Assembly: GCA_026826555.1 (NCBI GenBank)
Contig: JAKSZT010054458.1
Span: forward strand, 2,663,358 to 2,727,357
Direction of reading: 5' to 3'
Source of the DNA: Tolypeutes matacus
Taxonomy: Eukaryota; Chordata; Mammalia; Cingulata; Chlamyphoridae
Length of the DNA: 64,000 bases
Part shown: one piece after another, positions 12,160 through 22,083 of the stretch
Layout: every line of letters begins with the position of its first letter
How positions within the stretch are numbered: the stretch's first letter is position 1
The notes under the pieces: generated by a model
The model's database searches: none
Told to the model about the DNA's origin: nothing
What the model saw: the letters and a program-made list of their open reading frames with translations, nothing else
Program-made: the position numbers and the translations under genes

Positions 12160-12818
12160 GTCACTTTTTGGTTGGCTTTGTTTTTGGGGAGGTTTTTGGT
12201 TGCAGAGGGGTTGTAGCTGTGGTAGGAGAGGATCACGGTTCCAGGGTGTCAGTGGTGGGAGAATGTATGTGTGGGGGTTCACCTGGGGTATGCCTCTATG
12301 AAGTCTGTGTTCATGTGGTCATGGGGTGTTGTCTTGGTGGGTGGAGACCCACAGAATAACTGATGGAATATTGAATTCCCATTCTGGTGAGAAAAGTTTG
12401 ATGATGGACAATGTCCATCCCAAGAAGCAGAGAGTATCTGCAACTGCAAGCAAGACAGTTTTACCCATCTGCCCCATGGGATCTAAGTCCCCTCTCAATC
12501 AGAAGCCTAGTGGCCAACAGAACCTCCAAATCCTTGAGATAGACGAATGAACAAACATAACGGGGTAATGTAACTATGGACTAAAGTAGACTTATTATTA
12601 TTCTAGTAAGAGAAGAACTTGTAATATTGATATGATAGTGGTCAATGGAGGTTCTGAGGGGAGGAAGAGGGAAGAATAGGTGTAACATGGGGCGTTTTTG
12701 AGTCATTGGAATTTTTCTGCATGATATTGCAAGGATGGAGTTATATGCATTTTTTCAAAACCTATAAAATTGTGCAGTGCTAAGTGTAAACCATAACGTA
12801 AACTATAGACCATGCTTA
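12160..12818 (+). mobile_element. L1 3' UTR, proximal part (split by the provirus)
   Basis: Same 3' UTR type as at 6251-6887 and 11040-12031. It breaks off at 12818 and resumes at 21906 on the far side of the endogenous retrovirus. The G/T-rich frame at 12168-12359 is UTR sequence, not a gene. Confidence 0.82.
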
Positions 12819-13167
12819 TGAAGCTGAGGAAGTGGTAGAATCCTCTAGATTCTTGTCTATGTTGCATAAAGGAATTTAAGAAATGACAGTTTAGTTAGGT
12901 CAGTAAAAATAATTTATTGGGAAATGGGGGAAAAGAACAGAGCTTGCTGAGAAATGGGAGAGGATGGAAATACACAGTGAGATTTGATGTGGGCTCATCT
13001 AGTCAGAAAGAGCAATTTTGCTTGTGTGGTTACCTTTATTAAACTATTAATTACTCCTTCCCTTGCTAATTCTAAGGGGAGGGGTCCCAGCTGTTATTGG
13101 TTACCCCACCAATGGTGGGGTCCAATGGTGAGGGCTGTTTGGAATATCCAGGGCCAAGGAGAGGCAG
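12819..13167 (-). repeat. Provirus 3' LTR, truncated in U3
   Basis: Aligns with the 5' LTR at 21442-21789 or so. By eye the two differ by about 29 substitutions over roughly 310 aligned bases plus a few small indels, so about 90% identical. The outermost ~110 bp (start of U3) and the polypurine tract are missing. The break is at 13167/13168, where reversed env sequence begins. The AATAAA polyadenylation signal is kept (minus strand, 12913-12918). Confidence 0.85.
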
Positions 13168-13660
13168 GTATCACCCAGTGCAGAGGTAGAAGACTGACAA
13201 CCCATCAACCAACTTCTCACCACTCTCTGAGCCAGCAGCATCACCTTAGAACTTACCTCTCTACCTCTGTTGAACCTCTATACACCTCAGTTCACATACC
13301 TAAAAACACTATTTTCCACATCTATATCTACTCCAATGCCTCCCAACACTTCTCTCCTCCTTTCCTGGGCCAACTTAATTCTATCTCCTGTAACAATACC
13401 TTCTGGGTGGACCCCTGACTGATCAAACACTTAGGAATGCTGACTGCTCCCCTTGAGGTGGCGAACCTAACCCAGCACTGTATCAACACCACAATGCTTA
13501 CCAGCACCAAAGACCCACTCAAGGCTCAGCAGCCTAGGGGAGGAATAGTAAGGCACTCAAACACTACCCAGTACTGTTGGGGGTGCCCTGCTAGCTCTTG
13601 TAACTCTGTACATCTAAATACAACTTATGTTGACCAAAATGCCCCATCAAAGATGTTGTG
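13168..13660 (+). repeat. Inverted duplicate of an env segment (left arm)
   Basis: Reverse-complement copy of 14722-15214. Both arms are 493 bp. I counted 16 mismatches and no indels (about 97% identity). The fragment lies in the opposite direction to the rest of the provirus. The plus-strand frame starting at 13437 reads env surface-subunit sequence and then runs across the junction into the adjacent MaLR LTR, giving a meaningless chimera. Confidence 0.93.
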
Positions 13661-14206
13661 GGCAAAATACCAGAAATTGGTTGGCTTTCATAAAGGGTAT
13701 TTATTTGGGGTAGAAGCCCACATTTACCAGGCCATAAAGCATAATTTACTTCTGTCACCAAAGTCTATTGCCATGTGTTGGAGAAAAATGGCTGCTGATG
13801 TCTGTGAGGGTTCAGGATTCCTGGGATCCTCTCTTCCCAGGGCTTGCTTCTCTCTGGGCTCAGCTCCTCTGCTATCTCCACAAGACCAGCTGTAGACTAT
13901 CCAGTGAACGGCTTGTTTCTCTTCCTGGGGCCTTTTCTCTTTCCTCACAACCAAGCTCCCCTGTGTGCTTACTTCCTGGGGCTCCAGCTCAAAACTCCAA
14001 CAACAAAACTCCAACTCTCTCCTCTGCTCTGCTGTGTAGTTTTATCTGTGAGTCCCCGCCCACCAAGGGGGTGGGCTCAACATGCTATTGACATGGCCCA
14101 ATCAAAGTCCTAATCATAATTTAATCACGCCCAGAGGAAAAGACCAGTTTACAAACATAATCCAATATTTCTTTTTGGAATTCATCAATAATATCAAACT
14201 GCTACA
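13661..14206 (-). mobile_element. MaLR-type LTR inserted in env, one end truncated
   Basis: Related to the LTR at 57314, sharing TACCAGAAAT, GGGTATTTATTTGGGG and the CTCTCCACAAG region. On the minus strand it starts TGTAGCAGTTTGATAT at 14206. The expected other end (GACTAATACA, seen at 57314-57323) is missing about 28 bases, cut at the junction with the inverted env segment. The minus strand carries an AATAAA-type signal. The several ORFs at 13724-14113 are chance frames inside it. Confidence 0.72.
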
Positions 14207-15450
14207 GCTAGTTTTTTCTATGCTGTTGGTTAACTCCAGGAAGAAGTGGTGGCAAACATGCTGTGTTTAGTATAAACTACCAACCCCAGTCCCCAGTGGT
14301 TATGCCTAGAACAGGTAGGAGGGGAATGAGAAGAGGCACTCCCTTTTTAGTTATTGTATGTTGAGAAAATACAGGAAATGGCTTGGTGAGGTTTTCAGGA
14401 CCATATTAAATAAAGAGAGTGATCTATGCTAGTCAGCATAAGCCAGTCCACAGGGGAAGCAAGGAGAGGTAGGCCTTGTCTCTGCAGACAAAGACAATTC
14501 CATCATGATAGTTTAAAGTAGCAGTAAATGTGAAATTAGTTATTGGTGAGCTGGAGCTCTCTTCAGAGCTTACAGTTACCAGCTCACTGGTTAACCTGCT
14601 AGCAGACAGTACCAACATATACTCGTTGGGCCCTGGGTCATGAAACAGAATGCTTCTCTGGGTGTCCCAGACTGGGTTCGTTTTTCCTCCCAGGCTATAG
14701 GAGTCTAGTTAATGACCTGCACACAACATCTTTGATGGGGCATTTTGGTCAACATAAGTTTTATTTAGACGTACAGAGTTACAAGAGCTAGCAGGGCACC
14801 CCCAACAGTACTGGGTAGTGTTTGAGTGCCTTACTATTCCTCCCCTAGGCTGCTGAGCCTTGAGTGGGTCTTTGGTGCTGGTAAGCATTGTGGTGTTGAT
14901 ACAGTGCTGGGTTAGGTTTGCCACCTGAAGGGGAGCAGTCAACATTCCTAAGTGTTTGATCAGTCAGGGGTCCACCCAGAAGGTATTGTTACAGGAGATA
15001 GAATTAAGTTGGCCCAGGAAAGAAGGGGAGAAGTGTTGGGAGGCATTGGAGTAGATATAGATGTGGAAAGTAGTGTTTTTAGGTATGTGAACTGAGGTGT
15101 ATAGAGGTCCAATAGAGGTAGAGAGGTAAGTTCTAAGGTGATGCTGCTAGCTCAGAGAGTCGTGAGAAGCTGGTTGATGGGTTGTCACTATTCTACCTCT
15201 GCACTGAGTGATACTGTGACAATAGACCTAACTGTGATTTGGCAATTGGCCAGTGCTTGGGAGCAGCTGGCCAGGCCATGGATGTCTTTGGTTGGGACAC
15301 AAATAGCCAACATGAGGATTTATTGGCCAACCTGGCAACATTTTGGACAAGATTTCTTAAGAGGTGTCTGGCTTGCCTGCCCATTAACAATAGGATGATG
15401 CAGTAGACTACGAGAAGTTCCATTTGGGCTAGAGTTAGAGGGAATAGCAC
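14207..15450 (-). pseudogene. env remnant of the provirus
   Basis: Envelope gene remnant, normally a surface plus transmembrane glycoprotein. The N-terminal frame (15193-15450) starts with a hydrophobic signal-like segment (LLVVYCIILLLMG) and has a CW motif of the surface subunit. The middle part (14709-14945) has several N-x-T/S glycosylation sites and cysteines. The C-terminal surface part (14433-14618) ends with an F-C...AY..LP..WTG-C motif at about 14436-14492. A hydrophobic PLLIPLLPVLGI-like fusion-peptide stretch follows at about 14299-14342. Frames are disrupted between these blocks. Sequence beyond about 14207 (most of the transmembrane subunit) is lost where the MaLR LTR and the inverted duplicate lie. 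Not translatable as a whole. Confidence 0.82.
14722..15214 (-). repeat. env segment forming the right arm of the inverted duplication
   Basis: The original-orientation env segment whose reversed copy lies at 13168-13660. The spacer between the arms is 1061 bp. Confidence 0.93.
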
Positions 15451-15624
15451 ATAATTTATGTACTGGCTTTGGCACAGATACTACTTAACTTTGTCTCTTG
15501 AAAATGTATCTCAGGCTGTCCAATGGTGGCTCTCGAACTTTTCATCATGTGCTTCCAGTGAGTTGGCACTTCCTTGGACAGCTGGCTTCACAGCTAGCAA
15601 TTCCTTTAACAGCTATGGGAGTGA

Positions 15625-16560
15625 TCAGAACCACAGAGTAAGGTCCCTTCCATTTGGCTCTAATTGGGAGTGAGGCTTGTTCTCCTGCCATGTTTTGATC
15701 AGAACCTGGTCTCCTGGTTTAATTTTAGACAAATGCAACTCATGGCTGGGGCTAGGGAGGATTTTATTCTTGAGTTCCTGGATGACTTGTTGAATTTTTC
15801 CTAGATTGATGAAATATTTGGTGAGTTCCTGGGCTTCCTGATCTAGTAACAAGTCCTGGGTGAGGAAAGCTTGCCCATAGGCCATCTTGAAAGGGCTAAG
15901 CTGAAGTGGGTTCTTTGGAACTACATGCTGCCTCAGTAAAGCAATGGGCAGGTTGGTGACATAAGGTGATGTAGTTTCCTGGCAAAGTTTGGCCAAAATT
16001 TGTTTCAGGGTATGGTTAGCTCTTTCTCCCTTCCCTGAGGATTGGGACTCCAGCAACTGTGAAGATGATATTTAATTCCAAGGGCAGCCGAGAGACCTCG
16101 GGTCATTTTGCTAGTAAAGGCTGGCCCATTGTCAACTTGGAGGGACTTAGGTAGTCCGAACCTGGAAATAATTTCCCTTAGGAGGGCTTTAGCCACTTTG
16201 TTTGCTGTTTCCCTTCTAGTGGGAAACACTTCTACCCACCCAGTAAAAGTATCAAACAGTAATAAGACATAGCCCTGGCAAGATGGCATGCGGGTGAAGT
16301 CTATCTGCCAGTCTCCCCAAGGGGTTTAAGGGAGGAGTTTTGCTAAGCCTCCCATTGTTTGGGTCATTAATTGCACACAAGGAACAACTCTTGGTGACCT
16401 CTTTGATTATTTTTGCCAGGCCTTGGCCCTTGAAGACCCGTTTGGCTAAGCTGGTTATGGCATCCCTCCCCAGATGAGTGCCATTGCACTGCTTCTGGCA
16501 GGTAGACTTGAGTCTACCTTAACAAACCACCCACTAGCTCCCAGGGTAAATCCTAGGCTA
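15625..16560 (-). pseudogene. pol integrase remnant
   Basis: Integrase region of pol, which joins viral cDNA to host DNA. An N-terminal HHCC zinc-binding module is visible: the HLG motif near 16450-16490 and the CSLC pair near 16364-16392. The catalytic core lies in 16005-16289, with DTFTGWVE and DNGPAF carrying the first two acidic residues, then NPQG near the third. A frameshift around 16030-16056 moves the reading to 15625-16056, which holds the C-terminal part up to the end of pol (...KPGDQVLIKTW). Further stops lie upstream. The length and order fit a gammaretrovirus-type integrase, but no complete frame remains. Confidence 0.88.
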
Positions 16561-16748
16561 GCTGCTTTAGTTTTTTCATTTTGGATATAATCTGGAGCCT
16601 TAGGTAGTGGGACAGGTTCTGGGATAAGGGCTAAGAGAGAGACTGGGTTTTGTGCTGCAGCTTTAGCTGCTGTATCTGCTCAGTCATTTCCCCTGGCTAG
16701 AGCAGTGTCTGTTTTCTAGAGCTCCAGGCAATGCATAACTGCTATTTC

Positions 16749-17211
16749 TCAGGGCAACAGAACAGCCTCCAGTAGCTCTAGGATTTCTTGCCTGTGCTTT
16801 ATTCGTGACCCACTGTTAGTAAGCAAGCCTCGCTTGCACCAAACAGCGGAGTAAGCATGGAGGATGAGGAAAGCATACTTGGAGTCTGTGTAAATGTTAG
16901 CTCTTTTCCCAGCTGCCAGTTTTAAACTTTGAGTGAGGGCGATCAGTCCCAGGGGGAAGGGCTTGGGCTTCTGTGGTTTCAAATTGAGAAACCTGTGCAT
17001 TGCTTGCCCTTTTAATTCCTTTCCTAATAAAACTGCTTCCATCTGTGAACCACTCAAAGCCTGGGTTTACTAGAGGCTCATCCTTTAAATCTGGCCTGCT
17101 TGAGTACTTTTGGTTAAGAGTTTCAAGGCAGGAGTGGAGAAGGGGCCCCTCAGAATCTGACCTTGCACCCTCTGCCAGTAGCAGGGAGGCTGGGTTGAGG
17201 GTCTGACACAC
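16749..17211 (-). pseudogene. pol RNase H remnant
   Basis: RNase H domain of pol, which removes the RNA strand during reverse transcription. It is split across two overlapping frames: 16897-17211 contains WFTDGSSF with the first catalytic aspartate, and 16749-17057 contains IYTDSKYAF with a later one. The frame changes between them, so the domain is broken. It lies between RT (17727-18335) and integrase, as expected. Confidence 0.85.
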
Positions 17212-18335
17212 CAGGGTTGAGAGTTTAACACATCTCAGGGGTCTCTAGTAATTGAGCCTGGTATTTAATTAACCGGCTGCCTGTAGGCCATTGGTAGCCA
17301 TTGGCCTCAAGCACGTCTTTTACCTAATATGCGGTGAAGACTGAGAGATTGCCCCCAAGTTAATTGGGTGGCTTGCTCAATTAAAAGGGTGGTTGCCTCC
17401 ACTGCTTTCAGGCAAGGTGGCCATTCCTGCACTGCATTATCCAGGGGTTTAGAGAAATAAGCTACTGGTCGGAAATTTAACCCAATTTCTAGACTAACAT
17501 TCCCAGAGCCACTCCCTGCCTCTCAGTTACAGAAAGAAAGGCTTGTTTAAGTTAGGAATTCCTAAGGCTGGAGGGCTAACTAAGGACTGTTTTAAGGCTC
17601 AGAAGGCAGTTTCCTGGTCTGTTCCCCACTCTAAGGGATGGGCATCAGCCCCCATAATAGTACTGTACAGTGGGCGGGCTATTTTACCAAACCTGGGTAT
17701 CCACAGTCTACAGTAATCAATCATCCCTAGGAAAGCCCGCAATTGCTTCTTTGTTTGGGACTGGGGACTACTAGTGATGGCCTGAATTCTTTCTGGGGAG
17801 AAAGAACTTTCCCCAGTGGTGAGAAGAAACCCTCAACAGGAGACTTGTGCCAAGAGATTTGTGCCCTGGATGTCGATACTCTGTAGCCCCTATCAGCTAG
17901 GAAATTAAGGACTAAAATGGTGCCGGCATTGGAAATTTCCATTTTTGGACTACAAAGCAACATATCATCCACATATTGTAAAAGGGAGCTCTGAGGCAAG
18001 TGGAGATCAGCTCGGTCCTGAGCTAAGGCATTCCCCAAAAATATGGGGGCTGTCTCAGAACATGTAAGCTGGACTGGAGGCTTAAAGTTGGACTCCTGCC
18101 ATTCAAAGGCAAAAAGGAATTGGGAGCCCAGGTAGAGAGGAATGCAGAAAAAGATATCCTTTAAGTCTAGAACAGTAAAGCAAGCTGCAGTTTCTGGGAC
18201 CTGGTTTAGCAGAGTATAAGGGTTGGGCACAACTGGATGAATGGATATGACAAAGCTATTGACTGCTCTTAAGTCTTGAACCAGCCAATAAGTGCCGTTG
18301 GGCTTTTTTTTATAGGAAGAATGGGTGTATTGCAA
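17212..18335 (-). pseudogene. pol reverse transcriptase remnant
   Basis: RT domain of pol. The open stretch 17727-18335 (202 codons) holds LVQDLRAVN near its start, LDLKD (residues 56-60, first catalytic aspartate) and YVDD at residues 121-124 (about 17964-17975). The last is the catalytic pair in the form typical of class I and other retroviral RTs. The conserved region before YVDD is altered. The thumb/connection part (17212-17726) has stops in all frames. It lies directly downstream of protease. Confidence 0.9.
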
Positions 18336-18399
18336 GGAGATTGGCAGGGGGTTAGAAGGCCATTCTCCAAGAACTTCTTAATCATGGGCTGGAGGCTTT

Positions 18400-18960
18400 T
18401 AACAGCATCTTCCTTAAAAGGGTACTGTTTTCTATGAGAATAGGGCTGATTGGTATTATAAGAGATGAAAACTGGGGGAACCTGGAGTGCCCAACCTGGA
18501 ACTCCTGTATCTCATACCAAAGGATTTATTTGGTCAGCTATTTCTTGAGTGATTTCACTTAGCGGGGTCTGGCACTAACACTATAACCAGACAGACAGTT
18601 TCAAACCCAGGCAGACCCACCCACTCCAATTTTGAGGCATTCTATACCTGCGGTATTCAGGCTGGGGTCTACCAATCAAATGCTAGCCCCCAGGGAATGG
18701 AGAAAGTCTCATTACATTGATGGGAGTAGACATTCTGGAATAACTAGGACTGATGGCTAATTAGGAGGTTTCCTAGTCTACAGGGGAGAGGTTTAGTAAA
18801 TGGTCTAGATTTTGATTTCCCATCAACTCCCACTATAACACATGACTGAGATGAAAGAGGTCTGGAGTGCAGATTAGGACAGAACAAGTGGCTCCGGTAT
18901 CAATTAAGAAATTAGCAATTGAATCTGCCATATCAAGAGTCACCCAAAGCTCATCTTCAT
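18400..18960 (-). pseudogene. pro (retroviral aspartic protease) remnant
   Basis: A short region with the active-site motif LIDTGAT on the minus strand at about 18885-18905, located between the gag zinc knuckle and RT. Stops interrupt the rest. In a live virus this protease cleaves Gag and Pol precursors. Confidence 0.78.
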
Positions 18961-20790
18961 GGCTGATGGCTCATGGGTGTTGTCCAGGGAGCCACACTTG
19001 GCCTTGGGCCTCCTCAATCCTCCTTGGAGGCATCTGGCAGGCAGGGCCCATGGGGAAGCTCCGTTCCATCTTTGGGGAGCAGTGCACTCCCGGGCCCAAT
19101 ACCTGTCCTTTCCACACCTGGTGGCTGCTGGCAAGGCAGCTTGAGGCAGCCACGTTTCCAGTGGCCAGCCTTTCCACATTGGAAGCAGGTTCCTGCTGAT
19201 GTAGAGCCTGAAACCAGGTGGCCCTGAGATGATGGGTTGCCTTTAGCGGTGACTGCATAAAGGTAAGCCTCTTCTCGGGCCTTCACTAAACCACTCCTTA
19301 CCCTTTCCATCTTGACAGTGTGGTTTTGATTGTTGAAGACTGAGAAGGCTGTATCTAAAAGGATGTTCATGAAAGTTTGGAGACCCATAGAGAGCTTTTG
19401 CAGCTTCTTACAGATATCCGGAACAGACTGGCTGATGAAGTAAGTTGCTTTGAGGGTCTGCCCTTCATTAGTTAGGATCTATTAGAGTATATTTCTTCAT
19501 TACCTCTACCAACGTTCCCTGAACTTACTATAATTGACTGGTTTGGTAATGCACTCCTCATCCCTTTGAGGAGTCACATGACCATATGGTCTCTAGCCTT
19601 CAGATCTGCTTGTCCCCTTTGATGGTTTCATCTGAGATCTGTATTAGGAACTGCTGTTGCTCCCACAGCACACCGGTTAAGCTATTGGGCAGTCAGTATA
19701 TTGGCATGCCTTTGTGTCTCAGTCCAGATGCAGTGCTTTTCCTCCTAGGTTCAGCAAGTTGAAAGAATAATGTGTATGTTACCCCATATTAGTTCGAAGA
19801 TCATTGTGAAATGCAGGACCGGTTAGTAAACTTGGTGGAGCCCTCAGAGAACCGACCTAACTTCTCTATGCACTGTGCCAGGTCGGCCATAGAGAAGGGT
19901 CGTGCACCCTAATGGTTCCTGTGTCCCCATTAGCTACTTCCCTTAAAGGATAAAGACCTTCAGACTTCCTAGCTGAGTGAAATGAGGCTCTACTTCAGGT
20001 GTGACCTGCCAGACTAGGCCTTGGGTCATAAGAGGGAGGTGCTGAAGCCTCTGCTGGTAGTGAGTTTAAAGGGGCTTCTGGGTCTGGAGCCAGGTCATAG
20101 CTTGGTGGGCCACTAAGAAGGAGGTCATCTAAGATATCTTTTTCCTTCTTGGGAGGGAACTAACCCTGCACTCTGAGGTTTCCTTCTGCATAGCACAGCC
20201 GATAAGAATCGCTTAGGCTCTTATTATGACATAGGGCTATTAAAAGCTGTATATACGGAGAGTCTATCCATTTTCCTTCCCTCTTACACAGTAGGGCTAG
20301 CTGCAGGATAGGGCTTTTATTGAGGGTCCCATTTAGCAGCCACTCCTAGCTGTTCTTTAACTTGTACTGTGGCTAAATAGTGTTGCAGAGAGAGATTAGC
20401 TTCTTTTTTAGACAGTCAGGCAGTTTCTGAGAAGACACGCCAATGGGGAATCTGCTGGAATGCTAGTAGAGCCGCCCAATATCCCGGGGAAGGATAAAAC
20501 GCATTTGTCAGTTGGAATGGCATCCCACCACTAGACCTGACTGAATGGATTGCTCAGCAATCCAGTGTCCTGGAATCGGGAGCCCTACTCACCTACCCCA
20601 TTTTTCTGGGAATCGGGAGCTTTATGTCTCTGGGCGTCCCCAGAGCCTTAGAGGCCTTGAGTGCATCTGGATCCAGCTCCCAGGCTGCACACGCATGTCG
20701 CTGACCCTAGGAAAGGGGCTGGCTAGGGACCTTTCTTTTGCCCACTTTGCAGCAGTCTTAGGAGCTGGCTACAAGTGAGCTCTACTCACA
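18961..20790 (-). pseudogene. gag remnant
   Basis: Gag encodes matrix, capsid and nucleocapsid. The open stretch 19014-19388 covers the capsid end and nucleocapsid, with a complete CCHC zinc knuckle, CFQCGKAGHWKRGC, at about 19146-19187. A second knuckle-like stretch (CGKDRYWAREC) follows in another frame within 18940-19179; it lacks the first cysteine of its pair. Capsid-like sequence beginning PLREV is readable near 19850-19950, with stops. Matrix-like sequence lies around 20200-20500. The exact start codon cannot be placed. Overlapping plus- and minus-strand frames at 18867-19258 are shadows of this GC-richer segment. Confidence 0.8.
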
Positions 20791-21417
20791 GCTGCTCACT
20801 CATAGCCAAGTTCCTCAGTTAATCCCAACATTAAAAGCCCATTAAAAACTAGAGACTAATTGTGCTGTGATTTGCCAGCAAACAGCCTCAGGGCCCCCCC
20901 TGAGAAAATATTAGGGCCTCCCCAGAGCAGGAAGGAGCAAAGCCTCAGGGCACTACTGAAGGTGGGGCTCATGCCTCACTTCAGTTTCTAAGGCATTCTA
21001 ATGCATCTCACAGACACAAAATGAGGACAGCAGTAGTTGGAAGATTAAAGGCACTTCTAATTAAAAGGAGTTAAATACTGGCCTAAGGAAATGATGCAAA
21101 AGGTGATAGCCATTCTGAACTCACAGAGAGGGCCTGGTAAACTCCCAGAGGACTCCTGCTTTACTTAAACCACATGCCCAGTCAGGTTTCAAGGACAGTT
21201 TCATTCGCCACCCAGAAATTTCTTGGCATAGGGACTCTCCCCTACCACCTCTGAAGAGGGAGCTTGAAGTCTGGGCGGACCAAGTTTATGTCCTGTGAGA
21301 GCCTATCCAGGAACCCGTTTAAAATGGCAGAACCAAAAGAGGGCACAAACAGGCTATAATTAAAAATTTAGACTCACCAGTCCTTGTCGGGTATTGGAGA
21401 GGATTACCTGGCTCTAA
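20791..21417 (-). other. Provirus 5' leader between primer binding site and gag
   Basis: Non-coding proviral leader by position; a packaging signal would be expected here but none can be shown by eye. Confidence 0.5.
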
Positions 21418-21439
21418 ACCTCCTGGCTGATGTTCGCCA
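21418..21439 (-). other. Retroviral primer binding site, tRNA-Arg-like
   Basis: Reading the minus strand two bases inside the 5' LTR: TGGCGA, then a short altered spacer, then CAGCCAGGAG. This matches the complement of the tRNA-Arg (ACG) 3' end at 16 of 18 positions if a 2-nt insertion is allowed. Confidence 0.65.
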
Positions 21440-21441
21440 AA

Positions 21442-21901
21442 TGGAGTTGGGAAGTGTTGGATTCCTCTATTCTTGGCTATGTCGCATAAAAGAATTTAAG
21501 AACATGCCAGTTTAGTTAGGCCAGTAAAAATAATTTATTGGAAAATGGGGAGAAAGAACAGGGCTTGCTGAGAAATGGGAGAAAAGTATGGAAATACTCA
21601 TTGAGATTGATGAGGGCTCCTTTAGGCAGAGAGCAATTTGGCTTGTGTGGTTACCTCTATTAAACTATTAATTGCTCCTTCCCTTGCTAATGTTAAGGGG
21701 AGGGGCCCCAGCTGTTATTGGTTACCCCATCAATGGACTATCTGGGGCCAACCGGAGGGCCTGGAAAAAGTCCAAACTGGGACCTCAAGGTCAAGGTCAA
21801 GTTATCAGCAGGGTCTCCAGCAATGTTGTCTGTCAGTCATGTTGTCTTTCGTCCATGTTGTGGCTTGTCTTTTCCTCGTTTCCCTGTACTAACCTGCCTC
21901 A
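21442..21901 (-). promoter_or_regulatory. Provirus 5' LTR
   Basis: 460-bp LTR with TG...CA ends and U3-R-U5 order on the minus strand. Visible elements are a CCAAT box (21717-21721) next to a CCCCTCCCC GC-box-like run and an AATAAA polyadenylation signal (21534-21539). A weak TTAATA-type TATA candidate lies between them. It would have driven proviral transcription toward lower coordinates. Whether it is still active is unknown. Confidence 0.85.
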
Positions 21902-21905
21902 CTCA

Positions 21906-22083
21906 GTAGCAATGCTTCAAAAATGTGTTTATCAAGTGTAACAAATGTACCACAGTAATCAAAGATGTTGTTAATGGGGGAAATCGTGGGAGGGGTAGGG
22001 GGTGGGGTATATGGGAATCTCCTATATTTTCTATGTAACATTTATGTAATCTAATATTCCTTTAAAAATAAACAAAAAAAAAA
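21906..22083 (+). mobile_element. L1 3' UTR, distal part with poly(A) (split by the provirus)
   Basis: Continues the 3' UTR that stopped at 12818, with no loss apart from the 4-bp duplication, and ends in an A-rich tail. GTTGGCAG follows at 22084-22091. Confidence 0.83.

Larger units (their letters stand above)
12819..21901 (-). mobile_element. Class I (gammaretrovirus-like) endogenous retrovirus, defective provirus
   Basis: Minus-strand provirus in the order 5' LTR (21442-21901), primer binding site, leader, gag, protease, RT, RNase H, integrase, env, 3' LTR (12819-13167). It is flanked by a 4-bp target duplication, CTTA (12815-12818) and CTCA (21902-21905), with one mismatch. Class I is supported by the 4-bp duplication, the pol motifs, the zinc-knuckle gag and the env layout. 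The primer site resembles tRNA-Arg, as in ERV3/HERV-R-like groups, but the precise family is not established. All genes carry stops and frameshifts, and the env-3' LTR region has been rearranged. Confidence 0.92.

Noticed and set aside
12168..12550. Gly/Val-rich plus-strand frames
   Set aside because: They lie in a G/T-rich L1 3' UTR segment shared with other copies where the frame is not kept.
13724..14113. Overlapping 89-107 codon frames on both strands
   Set aside because: All fall inside a MaLR-type LTR related to the one at 57314, and none resembles a protein.
18867..19258. Five overlapping frames on both strands in a GC-richer segment
   Set aside because: Only the minus-strand frame with the CCHC zinc knuckle has a family match (gag); the others are shadows.
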